In this document: positions 50,392-58,817 of the stretch, piece by piece
How positions within the stretch are numbered: position 1 is the first letter of the stretch
How the letters are laid out: each line of letters begins with the position of its first letter
Made by a program: the position numbers and the translations under genes
Notes under the pieces: generated by a model
The model's database searches: none
What the model was told of the DNA's origin: nothing
The model's input: only the letters and a program-made list of their open reading frames with translations
Source: UKL13-3 sp040387195
GTDB taxonomy: Bacteria > Bacteroidota > Bacteroidia > UKL13-3
Length of the DNA: 64,000 bases
Direction of reading: 5' to 3'
Assembly (NCBI GenBank): GCA_040387195.1
Contig: JAZKEF010000017.1
Span: 203,145 to 267,144, forward strand

Positions 50392-51402
50392 TCAATCAAT
50401 CCCCAACCATTCCTTCGCTGTTTTGCTCAACATCTGTGCTTTTTGTTCCGTGGTAAGGTCCTGCATCAGTTCAATAAATTTTCCATGTTCCAAATCGCCC
50501 AACGGGAATGGGAAATCACTTCCCAACGCAATTCGTTCGGCACCGAATAGTTTCAAATTATACCGCAAGGCTTCTTCATCATGCACCAGACTATCGATGT
50601 AAAATTTCTTTACATATTCATATGGATCGGCTACATGGTTGATATTACAAAGGTCGGGGCGGGCATGGTAACCGTGGCTTACGCGACCAATGGTATGCGG
50701 GAAACAACCACCACCATGTGCAAACATTACACGCAGTTTGGGGAATTTGTCAAATATCCCCCCGAAGATCATGCTGCAAATGGCGCGGGAGGTTTCGGCA
50801 GGCATACCCACAAGCCAGGGTAACCAGAACTTTTTCATTTTATCCTGTCCCATCATATCCCAGGGATGTACAAAAATGCACATGCCCAGTTTTTCGGCTG
50901 CCTCATAAAACGGATGAAAACGCTCATCATCCAGGTTCATGTCAAGGATATTGGTAGCAATTTCTACACCGGGTAAATTCAACTCATGTTTGCAACGATT
51001 CAATTCTTCTATTGCCAATGCTGTGTCCTGCATAGGTAGGGTTCCAAGTCCCACAAAGCGGGTAGGGTAATCACGTTGGATTTGCGCCAAATGGTCATTG
51101 ATATACCGGCTCCACTCTAGTGTATGTGCAGGTTGTGCCCAGTAATAAAACAATACAGGTACGGTTGATAGTGCCATCAACTGCACATCATGTTTATCCA
51201 TATGCTGGATAATAGCTTTAGGGTCCCAGCATAAATCGTCAATAGCACGGAAAAAAGTACCATCGGCTTTCATCATATTGGCCCGGCCGGGTTGGAAATG
51301 GTCTAAGTAAATAAATTCATCACCATAACCATAACGTTCTTTCAGGTTGGGAATAAATTCGGGAAGGATATGTGCGTGTACGTCTATTTTAGTGTAGTTC
51401 AT
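50392..51402 (-). CDS. 2-amino-3-carboxymuconate-6-semialdehyde decarboxylase (ACMSD)
   Basis: This 336-residue metal-dependent amidohydrolase-fold decarboxylase removes CO2 from the unstable ring-opened product of 3-hydroxyanthranilate and so diverts the kynurenine pathway from NAD. Metal ligands are visible as His9-His11 in DVHAHILPEF, FVHPWD, HGGG-CFPH and the late Asp in GSDFPFPLGD. The EFIYLDHFQPGRANMMKADGTFFRAID and WDPKAIIQHMDKHDV blocks are closest to ACMSD. The ATG at 51402 starts MNYTKIDVHAHI; the longer frame to 51429 lacks support. Confidence 0.9.
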   Translation of the reverse strand: MNYTKIDVHAHILPEFIPNLKERYGYGDEFIYLDHFQPGRANMMKADGTFFRAIDDLCWDPKAIIQHMDKHDVQLMALSTVPVLFYYWAQPAHTLEWSRYINDHLAQIQRDYPTRFVGLGTLPMQDTALAIEELNRCKHELNLPGVEIATNILDMNLDDERFHPFYEAAEKLGMCIFVHPWDMMGQDKMKKFWLPWLVGMPAETSRAICSMIFGGIFDKFPKLRVMFAHGGGCFPHTIGRVSHGYHARPDLCNINHVADPYEYVKKFYIDSLVHDEEALRYNLKLFGAERIALGSDFPFPLGDLEHGKFIELMQDLTTEQKAQMLSKTAKEWLGID

Positions 51403-51409
51403 AAGCTTA

Positions 51410-51444
51410 GTTGATAGATCACAGTTCATGGATCACGGTTGATG
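51410..51444. repeat. Intergenic repeat (GTTCATGGATCATGGTT type)
   Basis: GTTGATAGATCACAGTTCATGG followed by ATCACGGTTGATG. Between the ACMSD start and the T9SS gene stop. Confidence 0.5.
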
Positions 51445-51488
51445 TTGATGTGAACTAAGACGGGGATAAAAATATTGAATTTAGCGGA

Positions 51489-52946
51489 TTATTCTTTCAC
51501 CAGTTTTTGGTTTACGATGGTTCCCTGACCCAGTATGCTGTAAAAGTATAAACCGACAGGCAGATGCTCTGTATTCAACATCGTTTCTCCTGTTTCAATT
51601 GTTTGTTCAATCAACAGTTCACCTTTAATAGAATAAAGTTTAAAGAGTAGGGGATTGTAATTGCCGTTTACGAGCGTAAGTCCGTTTTTTACAGGATTGG
51701 GAAATACAGATATATTCAGATTTTTCAGTGAAGCCTCTTTGGTACCGACATTTTCGGGCCATGGAGTTCCCCATATTTGTGATCCTTTTTTGTAATAAAC
51801 CAGTCTGCTTCCATAACTGGAAGAAACAGTCCAGGGTCTCATGTAAGATTCATAATAAGGCCCGGCTCCTTTTATAAAGGTAAATAGGGGAGCATATTCA
51901 TCAGTGGCATTCAAGCATGTATCATTTATACGAGTGAGAACAACCGGAACAAATGACTTTTTGCAAAACAGATTGTTATCATTTGTCATAAAAAGAATCT
52001 GAATATTGTTGTCGATATTTTCTGTAATTCCTGGTTCATGATTTAAAAAATCGTAGAAAACTCGAGAGTACCCTTTCTTAATCGTATCAATTGTTGTAAC
52101 AAATGTTGTAATCATGTTTCTGAACATTGCTGTTTGCATGCGTCTGGAACAAACAAACACCATTGAGTCACCGGTGGTTTTTTTATCGAGGACCTTTAAG
52201 ATAATCAAACTTGTGTCAGCAGAATAAACTGAACCATTATAGTTGTTTTTGTATGCAATCTCATGAAACTCATCTCCAATGTTTATTGCAAATACACTGT
52301 CTAAAGTTAAATTTTTAACACCTGTCTGGATATCCTTAGCCCCTTTTAACTCAGCTGTATCGGGGAAGGAAAGCAAGCCGAATTGTTCCTGCGGGAAATT
52401 GAAAAAACTCACGGTTTTAATCAATCCGAAGGTTTTACTTAGTTTAATAGCGCCACTTTTATAGTTAGTAGAAAGCGCTTTTCCGGTCGTATCTGTAGAC
52501 GTTATCGTAAATACTTTTACGGAATCGAGCTTGTCAAACCAATTCATTAATTCGGTCTTTTCATGAGTAATAATATATCGTCTGTTTTTCTTGGTATAAG
52601 CGATCCAGCTGGTTCCAGCTAATGTGTTGGTATATAATACTACAGGATAATTCTCGTAGTTATAAAATATAATGCATGTATCTTGTACAACCTTAATGCT
52701 TTTACCAAACCAGCTATGATTTGAATTCAAGCGACACTGTCCGGTTGAGTATGTTGATTGCAAATTTTTTTGAGTAAGGAAGGTAATATCTCCATTTTGG
52801 ACAGAACTGTCGGTTACATATCCGGAAAATATTTTACGGGATCCTTCATAATAATTAACTCCGGTACGGTTAACAGGAAACCAATTTTGCGCAAACAGCG
52901 ATGATGATAAGGCAGAAAGCAACGCGATTAGAATGAGTTTTTTCAT
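51489..52946 (-). CDS. T9SS type A sorting-domain protein of unknown function
   Basis: The 485-residue protein has a signal peptide (about 1-19, LFAQ), a long region of beta-rich sequence without a recognised fold, and a C-terminal type A sorting domain (ISVFPNPVKNGLTLVNG, LFKLYSIKGELLIEQTI, LPVGLYFYSILGQ). It should be exported by the type IX system. It separates the two kynurenine-pathway genes on the same strand and has no obvious link to them. Confidence 0.82.
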   Translation of the reverse strand: MKKLILIALLSALSSSLFAQNWFPVNRTGVNYYEGSRKIFSGYVTDSSVQNGDITFLTQKNLQSTYSTGQCRLNSNHSWFGKSIKVVQDTCIIFYNYENYPVVLYTNTLAGTSWIAYTKKNRRYIITHEKTELMNWFDKLDSVKVFTITSTDTTGKALSTNYKSGAIKLSKTFGLIKTVSFFNFPQEQFGLLSFPDTAELKGAKDIQTGVKNLTLDSVFAINIGDEFHEIAYKNNYNGSVYSADTSLIILKVLDKKTTGDSMVFVCSRRMQTAMFRNMITTFVTTIDTIKKGYSRVFYDFLNHEPGITENIDNNIQILFMTNDNNLFCKKSFVPVVLTRINDTCLNATDEYAPLFTFIKGAGPYYESYMRPWTVSSSYGSRLVYYKKGSQIWGTPWPENVGTKEASLKNLNISVFPNPVKNGLTLVNGNYNPLLFKLYSIKGELLIEQTIETGETMLNTEHLPVGLYFYSILGQGTIVNQKLVKE

Positions 52947-52961
52947 AGGGATTATTTGGTT

Positions 52962-52990
52962 AATGGTTCACAGTTCATGGATCATCGTTT
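52962..52990. repeat. Intergenic repeat (GTTCATGGATCATGGTT type)
   Basis: TAATGGTTCACAGTTCATGG followed by ATCATCGTTT, the copy upstream of the T9SS gene. Confidence 0.5.
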
Positions 52991-53032
52991 CAGTAGTCAG
53001 TTCGAATAGCGGGCGAGGGCAATGCGTTGCGC

Positions 53033-53087
53033 GTATCGAGAACGGTTTTAAATTTGAGTTCTATTCTAATGAAACACTTCTCGATAC
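53033..53087. repeat. Long inverted repeat GTATCGAGAA/TTCTCGATAC
   Basis: The 10-bp arms at 53033-53042 and 53078-53087 are perfect and 35 bp apart. A palindrome of another family (53109-53126) follows within 25 bp. Confidence 0.6.
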
Positions 53088-53108
53088 TGCTCTCTGCAAA
53101 GGCCGCCC

Positions 53109-53126
53109 TCCCGATAGCTATCGGGA
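53109..53126. repeat. Perfect 18-bp intergenic palindrome
   Basis: TCCCGATAGCTATCGGGA, followed by CACTCGAAGTGACGG. It is the full form of the palindromes at 11071 and 43585 and has the same right flank as the repeat at 16481. Confidence 0.7.
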
Positions 53127-53230
53127 CACTCGAAGTGACGGAGTTCTTCATAATTAACAATTCCCGAAAGACCTTGCCATAATTAACACTCCTCACAAGA
53201 CAACTTCCCGCTATGAACCATCAACTAAAC

Positions 53231-53761
53231 TCACATAAACCGCGGATCACTTTCCATCACATGCCCGCAGCTTTTGCAGGTACGCAACTCCTCTGAGCTG
53301 TAAAATTCTTTGAAGCGCGGAAGGAAATCCGTTTCAATATCAATCAATTCAAACTTGTATTCGTGGAGTTTGTTATTACATTTTTCGCAATACCATTGCA
53401 AGCCGTCTGTTAAACCTTTTCCTTTGCGCACGCGTTCTATCACAAGTCCGATGGAACCTTCGCTGCGTGCAGGGGAGTGTGGTGTAAAGGCCGGGCACAA
53501 AAACATATCACCGGGACCTAATGGAATATCAACGGCTTTGCCATCATCCTGAATGCGCACATTGATGTTTCCTTCCAACTGGTAAAACAGTTCCTCTGTT
53601 TCATTGTAATGGTAATCTTTGCGTGCATTGGGGCCGGCAACAATCATTACAATATAATCGGATCCTTCAGGGTAAAGGTTTTTATTGCCAACGGGTGGTT
53701 TTAACAAGTGACGGTTTTCTTCAATCCATTTATTAAGGTTGAATGGTTTTCTGACTGCCAT
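53231..53761 (-). CDS. 3-hydroxyanthranilate 3,4-dioxygenase
   Basis: The 176-residue cupin enzyme opens the ring of 3-hydroxyanthranilate in tryptophan breakdown. Catalytic iron ligands His51, Glu56/57 (YHYNETEELFY) and His95 (FTPHSP) are present, and the C-terminal rubredoxin-like iron site has Cys125-Cys128 (CEKC) and Cys162-Cys165 (CKSC), as in the bacterial enzymes. It lies upstream of a T9SS gene and of ACMSD on the same strand, and the two enzymes act in direct sequence. Whether a kynureninase is near cannot be seen. Confidence 0.93.
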   Translation of the reverse strand: MAVRKPFNLNKWIEENRHLLKPPVGNKNLYPEGSDYIVMIVAGPNARKDYHYNETEELFYQLEGNINVRIQDDGKAVDIPLGPGDMFLCPAFTPHSPARSEGSIGLVIERVRKGKGLTDGLQWYCEKCNNKLHEYKFELIDIETDFLPRFKEFYSSEELRTCKSCGHVMESDPRFM

Positions 53762-54071
53762 AGCTGCGATAATTTTAGTGGCGGCAAGTTAAGGTTTTTT
53801 AGCAATTATGCAGACAGTGTTAATACTGTTGATTACTTAATTGTGGTGTTTATTGCGGTAAGTATTATTTCTACAATTCTGAAAACGCGAGGGAGGAACT
53901 ATCGACAATTTGCAGATTCAATCAAATGAATATAGACAATTCACAATTTGCCGTGCAAAACAATCAGCAGCAAAAGCAATGAACATAACCTGCAAGGACT
54001 TACTTCGTAACCATATTTGAGAAAGGCTACTGGCATTTCTCAAATCGCAACATCACAAATCTCAATTAACA
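53762..54071. other. Intergenic region between divergent genes
   Basis: About 310 bp without a convincing gene between haaO-type and murA genes. A plus-strand frame through 53929 is hydrophobic but overlaps the dioxygenase gene and has no similarity I recognise. Otherwise nothing but A+T-rich sequence is seen. Confidence 0.5.
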
Positions 54072-55379
54072 ATGTCATCATTCAAAGTAAAAGGCGGTAA
54101 GCCACTCAAAGGAGAAATCATTCCACAGGGAGCCAAAAACGAGGCACTGCAAATTTTATCGGCCGTGCTGTTAACTCCAGAAAAAGTTACGATCTCCAAT
54201 ATTCCGAACATCCGTGATGTGATGAAGTTGATTGAATTGCTGGGGGATATGGGTGTTACGGTAAACAAGGTTTTGGAAGATACATATACTTTCGAAGCCA
54301 AAAATGTAAACCTTGAATTTTTGCGCAGCGATGACTTTAAGAAAAAGGGCGCTGCACTTCGCGGGTCCATTATGATTATCGGTCCGATGCTGGCACGTTT
54401 TGGTGTGGCATATATTCCGGAGCCGGGTGGAGATAAGATTGGCCGCAGACCGGTGGATACGCATTTACGCGGATTCGAAGCTTTGGGTGCAACGTTCGAA
54501 CATTTGCGTGAGGACCGTTTTTATAAAATCAATGCACAAAACCTGAAAGGTGCCTATATCATGCTGGATGAAGCATCGGTAACGGGTACGGCCAATATTC
54601 TTATGGCTGCTTCGCTGGCAAAAGGAACCACACAAATTTACAATGCCGCATCGGAACCCTACCTGCAACAGCTTTGTAAAATGATTAACAGCATGGGAGG
54701 GAAGATCAGTGGAATTGGCTCAAACCTGCTTACCATTGAAGGTGTTGATTCATTGGGTGGCTGTTCGCACCGCATGCTTCCCGATATGATTGAAATAGGG
54801 TCTTTCATCGGTTTGGCCGCAACTACCAAATCGGAAATTACTATCAAGAATTGTTCGATCCCAGATCTGGGGGTCATTCCATCCGTTTTCCGAAAAATGG
54901 GTATTGAGCTCGAATTTAGGGGAGATGATATTTTTGTACCTGCCCAGGATAGTTATAAAATTCAGTCACTTATTGATGGTTCTATTCTGACTATAAAAGA
55001 TGGAATATGGCCTGCATTTACGCCCGATTTGATATCCATTGCCCTGGTAACGGCAACGCAGGCCAAAGGCAGTGTGCTTATTCACCAGTGGATGTTTGAA
55101 AGCCGACTCTTTTTTGTTGATAACCTGATTGATATGGGAGCCAAAATTATTTTGTGTGACCCGCACCGTGCTGTGGTTATTGGTTCCAACCGCGAAACCA
55201 GTCTACGTGGAATCACCATGAGTTCACCGGATATACGTGCAGGAGTGGCCATGCTGATTGCGGCATTAGCTGCAAATGGAACAAGTATGATCAATAATAT
55301 TGAGCAGATTGACCGTGGTTACCAGCATATAGACGAACGGCTGCGTGCCATTGGTGCCGATATTACCCGCCTTGATTAA
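54072..55379 (+). CDS. murA: UDP-N-acetylglucosamine 1-carboxyvinyltransferase, Asp-type
   Basis: This 435-residue enzyme catalyses the first committed step of peptidoglycan synthesis. The EPSP-synthase-like fold is seen as GGKPLKGEIIPQGAKNEALQILSAVLL at the start and YQHIDERLRAIGADITRLD at the end. In the active-site loop the usual PGGC(x)IG is PEPGGDKIGRRPVDTHL, with Asp at position 121 instead of the catalytic Cys. Asp at this position in other species (for example Mycobacterium tuberculosis) makes MurA insensitive to fosfomycin. Confidence 0.95.
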   Translation: MSSFKVKGGKPLKGEIIPQGAKNEALQILSAVLLTPEKVTISNIPNIRDVMKLIELLGDMGVTVNKVLEDTYTFEAKNVNLEFLRSDDFKKKGAALRGSIMIIGPMLARFGVAYIPEPGGDKIGRRPVDTHLRGFEALGATFEHLREDRFYKINAQNLKGAYIMLDEASVTGTANILMAASLAKGTTQIYNAASEPYLQQLCKMINSMGGKISGIGSNLLTIEGVDSLGGCSHRMLPDMIEIGSFIGLAATTKSEITIKNCSIPDLGVIPSVFRKMGIELEFRGDDIFVPAQDSYKIQSLIDGSILTIKDGIWPAFTPDLISIALVTATQAKGSVLIHQWMFESRLFFVDNLIDMGAKIILCDPHRAVVIGSNRETSLRGITMSSPDIRAGVAMLIAALAANGTSMINNIEQIDRGYQHIDERLRAIGADITRLD

Positions 55380-55929
55380 AGAGGTTGGTGGTTTGAAGCT
55401 TAAACTGCATTTTTGCAGCGTGTATAAAATAGCCTTATCCTTAATAGCGGTCATTGGTTTAACTGGTTTTTCCAATGAAAAAATACAACAGGTTCCCATC
55501 GAGAAAGCACCTGTATTTACTGCTGTTTCCTTAACAGGAGATACCGTTTCCATTGAACGGTTAAGAGGCAATATTGTACTTGTCGATTTTTGGGCATCAT
55601 GGAATCAACCCAGCCGGAAAAATAATCAGACAACTCTCAAATTGTACGAAAAATACAGGGCAAGCAGCTTGCGCAAAAAAAAGAAATTTATTGTGGTACA
55701 GGTTTCTTTGGATACCCGGGAAAACCTATGGCGCACAGCCATCATCAAAGATAATCTTTATTGGAAAACCCATATCTGCGATTTTAAAGGATGGAGCTCT
55801 CCATTCGTAGCACATTATCAATTTAAACGTATTCCTACCAATATCCTTATTGATACTGCAGGGAATGTGATTGCGCGCGATATCTGGGAAAGCCGGTTGG
55901 ACAGCGCCCTTGCTGTTTGGATGCCTTAG
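55345..55929 (+). CDS. TlpA-like thioredoxin-fold protein without CxxC
   Basis: The 194-residue protein has an N-terminal signal or anchor helix (about 27-43) and a thioredoxin fold of the TlpA/AhpC-TSA type: APVFTAVSLTGDTVSIERLRGNIVLVDFWASW, then a helix, then FKRIPTNILIDTAGNVIARDIW with the cis-Pro. At the active site CxxC is replaced by NQPS (WNQPSRK), so both redox cysteines are missing. It must have a non-redox role or be decaying. The start is uncertain. The ATG at 55345 overlaps murA by 35 nt; TTG at 55393 would fit better. Confidence 0.8.
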   Translation: MPLVPILPALIKEVGGLKLKLHFCSVYKIALSLIAVIGLTGFSNEKIQQVPIEKAPVFTAVSLTGDTVSIERLRGNIVLVDFWASWNQPSRKNNQTTLKLYEKYRASSLRKKKKFIVVQVSLDTRENLWRTAIIKDNLYWKTHICDFKGWSSPFVAHYQFKRIPTNILIDTAGNVIARDIWESRLDSALAVWMP

Positions 55930-56029
55930 TCCTGTGTCAATATGACACAAAACGGGGGCTGGCAATGAATTTGAAAAGATTGAAGTGCGCTAAAAATATA
56001 ACAGCAAAAAAATAACGACAGAAGTATAT

Positions 56030-56611
56030 ATGAACGAGCAAAACAAGCATGAACACAGCACCGAACCCGTAGTGCAGGACGAAGCGAAGGACATTACGAG
56101 CCCAACGGCAGATGAAATAAAGTCAGCTATTGAGGAGGATCTTCAGACATTAAGTGAAAATGAGTCAGCAAAAGACTGGGCAGCCGAATTAAAGGCAATG
56201 GAAGATAAATATTTGCGCTTATATGCCGAATTTGATAACTACAAGCGCAGAACGAATGCCGAACGCATTGAGTTGTTTAAAACAGCCAATCAGGAAGTAT
56301 TGGTTTCTCTGCTACCCGTATTGGATGATTTCAGCCGTGCATTAAAAGCCATGCAAACCGCCATAGAAGTAGCACCTGTAAAAGAAGGTGTAGAGTTGGT
56401 GAATAATAAACTTACCTCCATTCTTACAGCCAAAGGATTGAAAGCAATGGAGTCTGTAGGAAAACCATTCGACAGTGAGTTTCATGAAGCCATCACCAAT
56501 ATTCCTGCACCTACTGTAGACATGAAGGGGAAGATAGTTGATGAAGTGGAAAAAGGATATTTTTTAAATGATAAAGTGATCCGTTTCGCTAAGGTAGTAG
56601 TGGGTGAATAA
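56030..56611 (+). CDS. grpE: Nucleotide exchange factor GrpE
   Basis: The 193-residue protein is GrpE, which releases ADP from DnaK. After an acidic N-terminal tail (about 1-45), a long coiled-coil helix covers about 46-85 (LKAMEDKYLRLYAEFDNYKRRTNAERIELFKTANQEVL), then the helical bundle (LLPVLDDFSRALKAM) and the C-terminal beta domain (GKPFDSEFHEAITNIPAP, VDEVEKGYFLNDKVIRFAKVVV). It is followed by dnaJ with 157 bp between them. Confidence 0.95.
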   Translation: MNEQNKHEHSTEPVVQDEAKDITSPTADEIKSAIEEDLQTLSENESAKDWAAELKAMEDKYLRLYAEFDNYKRRTNAERIELFKTANQEVLVSLLPVLDDFSRALKAMQTAIEVAPVKEGVELVNNKLTSILTAKGLKAMESVGKPFDSEFHEAITNIPAPTVDMKGKIVDEVEKGYFLNDKVIRFAKVVVGE

Positions 56612-56639
56612 TTAAAGAGATTAAGTGATTGGGTGCGAT

Positions 56640-56675
56640 GTCATGCTGTCCCGCTATTAGCGGGAGAAGCAAGAC
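56640..56675. repeat. Nested palindromic intergenic repeat
   Basis: The core TCCCGCTATTAGCGGGA (56649-56665) is palindromic. It is preceded by GTCATGCTG and followed by GAAGCAAGAC, the same frame as the repeat at 16481-16523 but with a different core. It lies between grpE and dnaJ. Confidence 0.65.
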
Positions 56676-56768
56676 CCCCGGAAAGTAAAAGAGAACTTAG
56701 ATTTTCGATAAACAATAAAACCGTGAACGTCAAACGAAAAACCGTAGACGGAAAACGACAAACGTAAA

Positions 56769-57902
56769 ATGGCAAAAAGAGATTATTACGAGATATTAGG
56801 TGTTGCAAAAGGGGCATCTGCCGATGAGATTAAAAAGGCTTACCGGCAGATGGCTATTAAGTTTCACCCTGATAAAAACCCGGGTAACAAGGAGGCTGAA
56901 GAAAAATTTAAGGAAGCAGCCGAAGCCTATGAAATATTAAGCGATACTGATAAAAAAGCGAAGTACGATCGTTTCGGACATGCCGGAATGGGAGGTGCTT
57001 CCGGAGGAGGTTACGGTGGTGGACATATGAACATGGACGACATCTTCAGCCAGTTTGGTGATGTATTTGGTGATGGGGGCAGTCCGTTCGAATCATTTTT
57101 CGGAGGCCGGAGCGGTGGAGGCAGACGTCAGGCGGGAGTGCGCGGAAACGATGTACGCATCAAAGTGAAAATGACCCTGCAAGAGATTGCCGCAGGAGCT
57201 GAAAAGAAGATTAAATACAAACGCATGAAAGTGGCCGAGGGGCTTACTTTTAAAACCTGTACTACCTGTAACGGAGCCGGTCAGGTTCGCAGGGTTACCA
57301 ATACGTTTTTAGGTCAAATGGCTACCACTTCGGCTTGCCCGATGTGCCATGGAAGTGGTAAGACTGTAGATAAGCGCCCTGCCGGAGCCGGACCGGATGG
57401 TTTGACTCCCATCGAAGACATTCTTACAATTAACATTCCTGCAGGAGTTGCCGATGGCATGCAGTTAAGCATGAGTGGTAAAGGAAATGCCGGACCAGGT
57501 GGAGGACCTAACGGAGATCTGATTATCCTGATCGAGGAAATTGAAGATCCGATCTTGAAACGTGACGGACACAATATCGTATATGACTTATATATTTCAT
57601 TTGCGGATGCAGCGTTGGGACTCAGCATGGAAGTGCCAACTGTTGACGGTAAAGTGAAAATGAAGATAGACGCAGGAACACAAGCGGGTAAAATCCTTCG
57701 CCTTCGAGGTAAGGGAATTCCGGAACTGAATAGTGCTTACCGCGGTGATCAGCTGATTCATGTGAACATCTGGACTCCGCAGAAGCTCACCATTGAGGAA
57801 AAAGCAATGCTCGAAAAACTAAGGGAAGCAGAGAATTTTAAACCACATCCGAATAAAAACGATAAAGGTTTTTTTGAACGGATGAGAGAATACTTTAATT
57901 AG
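56769..57902 (+). CDS. dnaJ: Chaperone DnaJ with reduced zinc finger
   Basis: This 377-residue DnaK co-chaperone has a J domain (MAKRDYYEILGVAKGASADEIKKAYRQMAI, HPD at 33-35), a G/F-rich linker (about 71-120) and two C-terminal beta domains. Of the four CxxCxGxG motifs, only two are found: CTTCNGAG (Cys164, Cys167) and CPMCHGSG (Cys190, Cys193); the first and last are replaced by Lys-rich and Ala/Gly-rich sequence (KYKRMKVAEG, RPAGAGPDG). Only one of the two zinc sites can therefore form. It is the usual partner of grpE upstream; dnaK is not in the window. Confidence 0.95.
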   Translation: MAKRDYYEILGVAKGASADEIKKAYRQMAIKFHPDKNPGNKEAEEKFKEAAEAYEILSDTDKKAKYDRFGHAGMGGASGGGYGGGHMNMDDIFSQFGDVFGDGGSPFESFFGGRSGGGRRQAGVRGNDVRIKVKMTLQEIAAGAEKKIKYKRMKVAEGLTFKTCTTCNGAGQVRRVTNTFLGQMATTSACPMCHGSGKTVDKRPAGAGPDGLTPIEDILTINIPAGVADGMQLSMSGKGNAGPGGGPNGDLIILIEEIEDPILKRDGHNIVYDLYISFADAALGLSMEVPTVDGKVKMKIDAGTQAGKILRLRGKGIPELNSAYRGDQLIHVNIWTPQKLTIEEKAMLEKLREAENFKPHPNKNDKGFFERMREYFN

Positions 57903-57974
57903 GTTTAAGTTAATTGTTATTGAGTTAATTGTTATTAGATGGGAATTAATCTGTGTAAGTATAATACAACTTTG

Positions 57975-57998
57975 AAAAGGCGCTTAGGCGCCTTTTTT
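57975..57998 (+). terminator. Intrinsic terminator after dnaJ
   Basis: AAAAGGCGC (57975-57983) and GCGCCTTTT (57988-57996) form a perfect 9-bp stem with a 4-nt loop and T tail, about 70 nt after the dnaJ stop. It may also serve the convergent gene at 58023-58682. Confidence 0.8.
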
Positions 57999-58022
57999 GT
58001 TGGCTTAAGCCATTAAACTCAT

Positions 58023-58682
58023 CTAAAAGTGATAAGAAATTCCAGCATTATAGAGATTAAAGTTTTCTGTTGCCACACCTTTATCATTAGCCCATCGGTA
58101 AGGATTATAAAAAGAGTAAATATAATTGAACTGATATCTGGTTATACCTGCCTCAATCTTCCACTTTGGAGTAATGGTGTATTGAAAGGCGTAATGAACA
58201 ATAGAGCAACCACCCAATTGCTCTTTATCCCAATAATAAGCTTTATCCAACCCTCCCTTTATAGTTTGAACCAATTGCCTTGCTGAATCTAACTCTGCTG
58301 GGTAAATAGCTGATACACCTGTTCCGATTGCTTTTCCCAGTAAACTAAACGTGCCGGTTAATGTCAGTTTTTGGTTTAAATGAAGATGTAAACCCAATAT
58401 CAGATCAATGCTGGCCCTTACTGAATATTCGTTACCGGTGGTAGTAATGTGATTACCCCAAACAATGTTTGAGGTTGGTTTGTGAAACAGGGTTATCTGT
58501 GGGCCTGCAACTATTCCAAGAACTCTTTTTTCGTTATCAATAAAAACTTCCTTTTGCAAAATAAAGGATAGCGCTTGCTGTTGTTTTCCATACTGAAAAG
58601 ACAGACCAATATTTGCGTGATGTTGTTGTGCATGGATTTTAAATGATGCACACAGTAATAGAGTACAAAAAAAACGCTTCAT
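58023..58682 (-). CDS. Exported barrel-like protein of unknown function
   Basis: The 219-residue protein has a signal peptide (about 1-18, IHAQ) and alternating beta strands with many aromatic residues, ending NFNLYNAGISYHF, a C-terminal strand typical of outer-membrane barrels. I cannot name a family. It converges on dnaJ and diverges from the ABC ATPase gene. Confidence 0.7.
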   Translation of the reverse strand: MKRFFCTLLLCASFKIHAQQHHANIGLSFQYGKQQQALSFILQKEVFIDNEKRVLGIVAGPQITLFHKPTSNIVWGNHITTTGNEYSVRASIDLILGLHLHLNQKLTLTGTFSLLGKAIGTGVSAIYPAELDSARQLVQTIKGGLDKAYYWDKEQLGGCSIVHYAFQYTITPKWKIEAGITRYQFNYIYSFYNPYRWANDKGVATENFNLYNAGISYHF

Positions 58683-58817
58683 AGTTGAATAGCAGACGGA
58701 AAACGTATTGTAAAAGTTGCAATAGACAATACCTGATAAGTAAATGAGCAGATTTTACAACAACGGTTTTTTTATACGCTTACTATTTCGGTTATTTGAT
58801 TGAACTAAATGCCACTC

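Noticed and set aside
53708..53929. Plus-strand frame with a hydrophobic C-terminal part between the dioxygenase and murA
   Set aside because: Its first half overlaps the dioxygenase gene; no family match, start site or promoter supports it.
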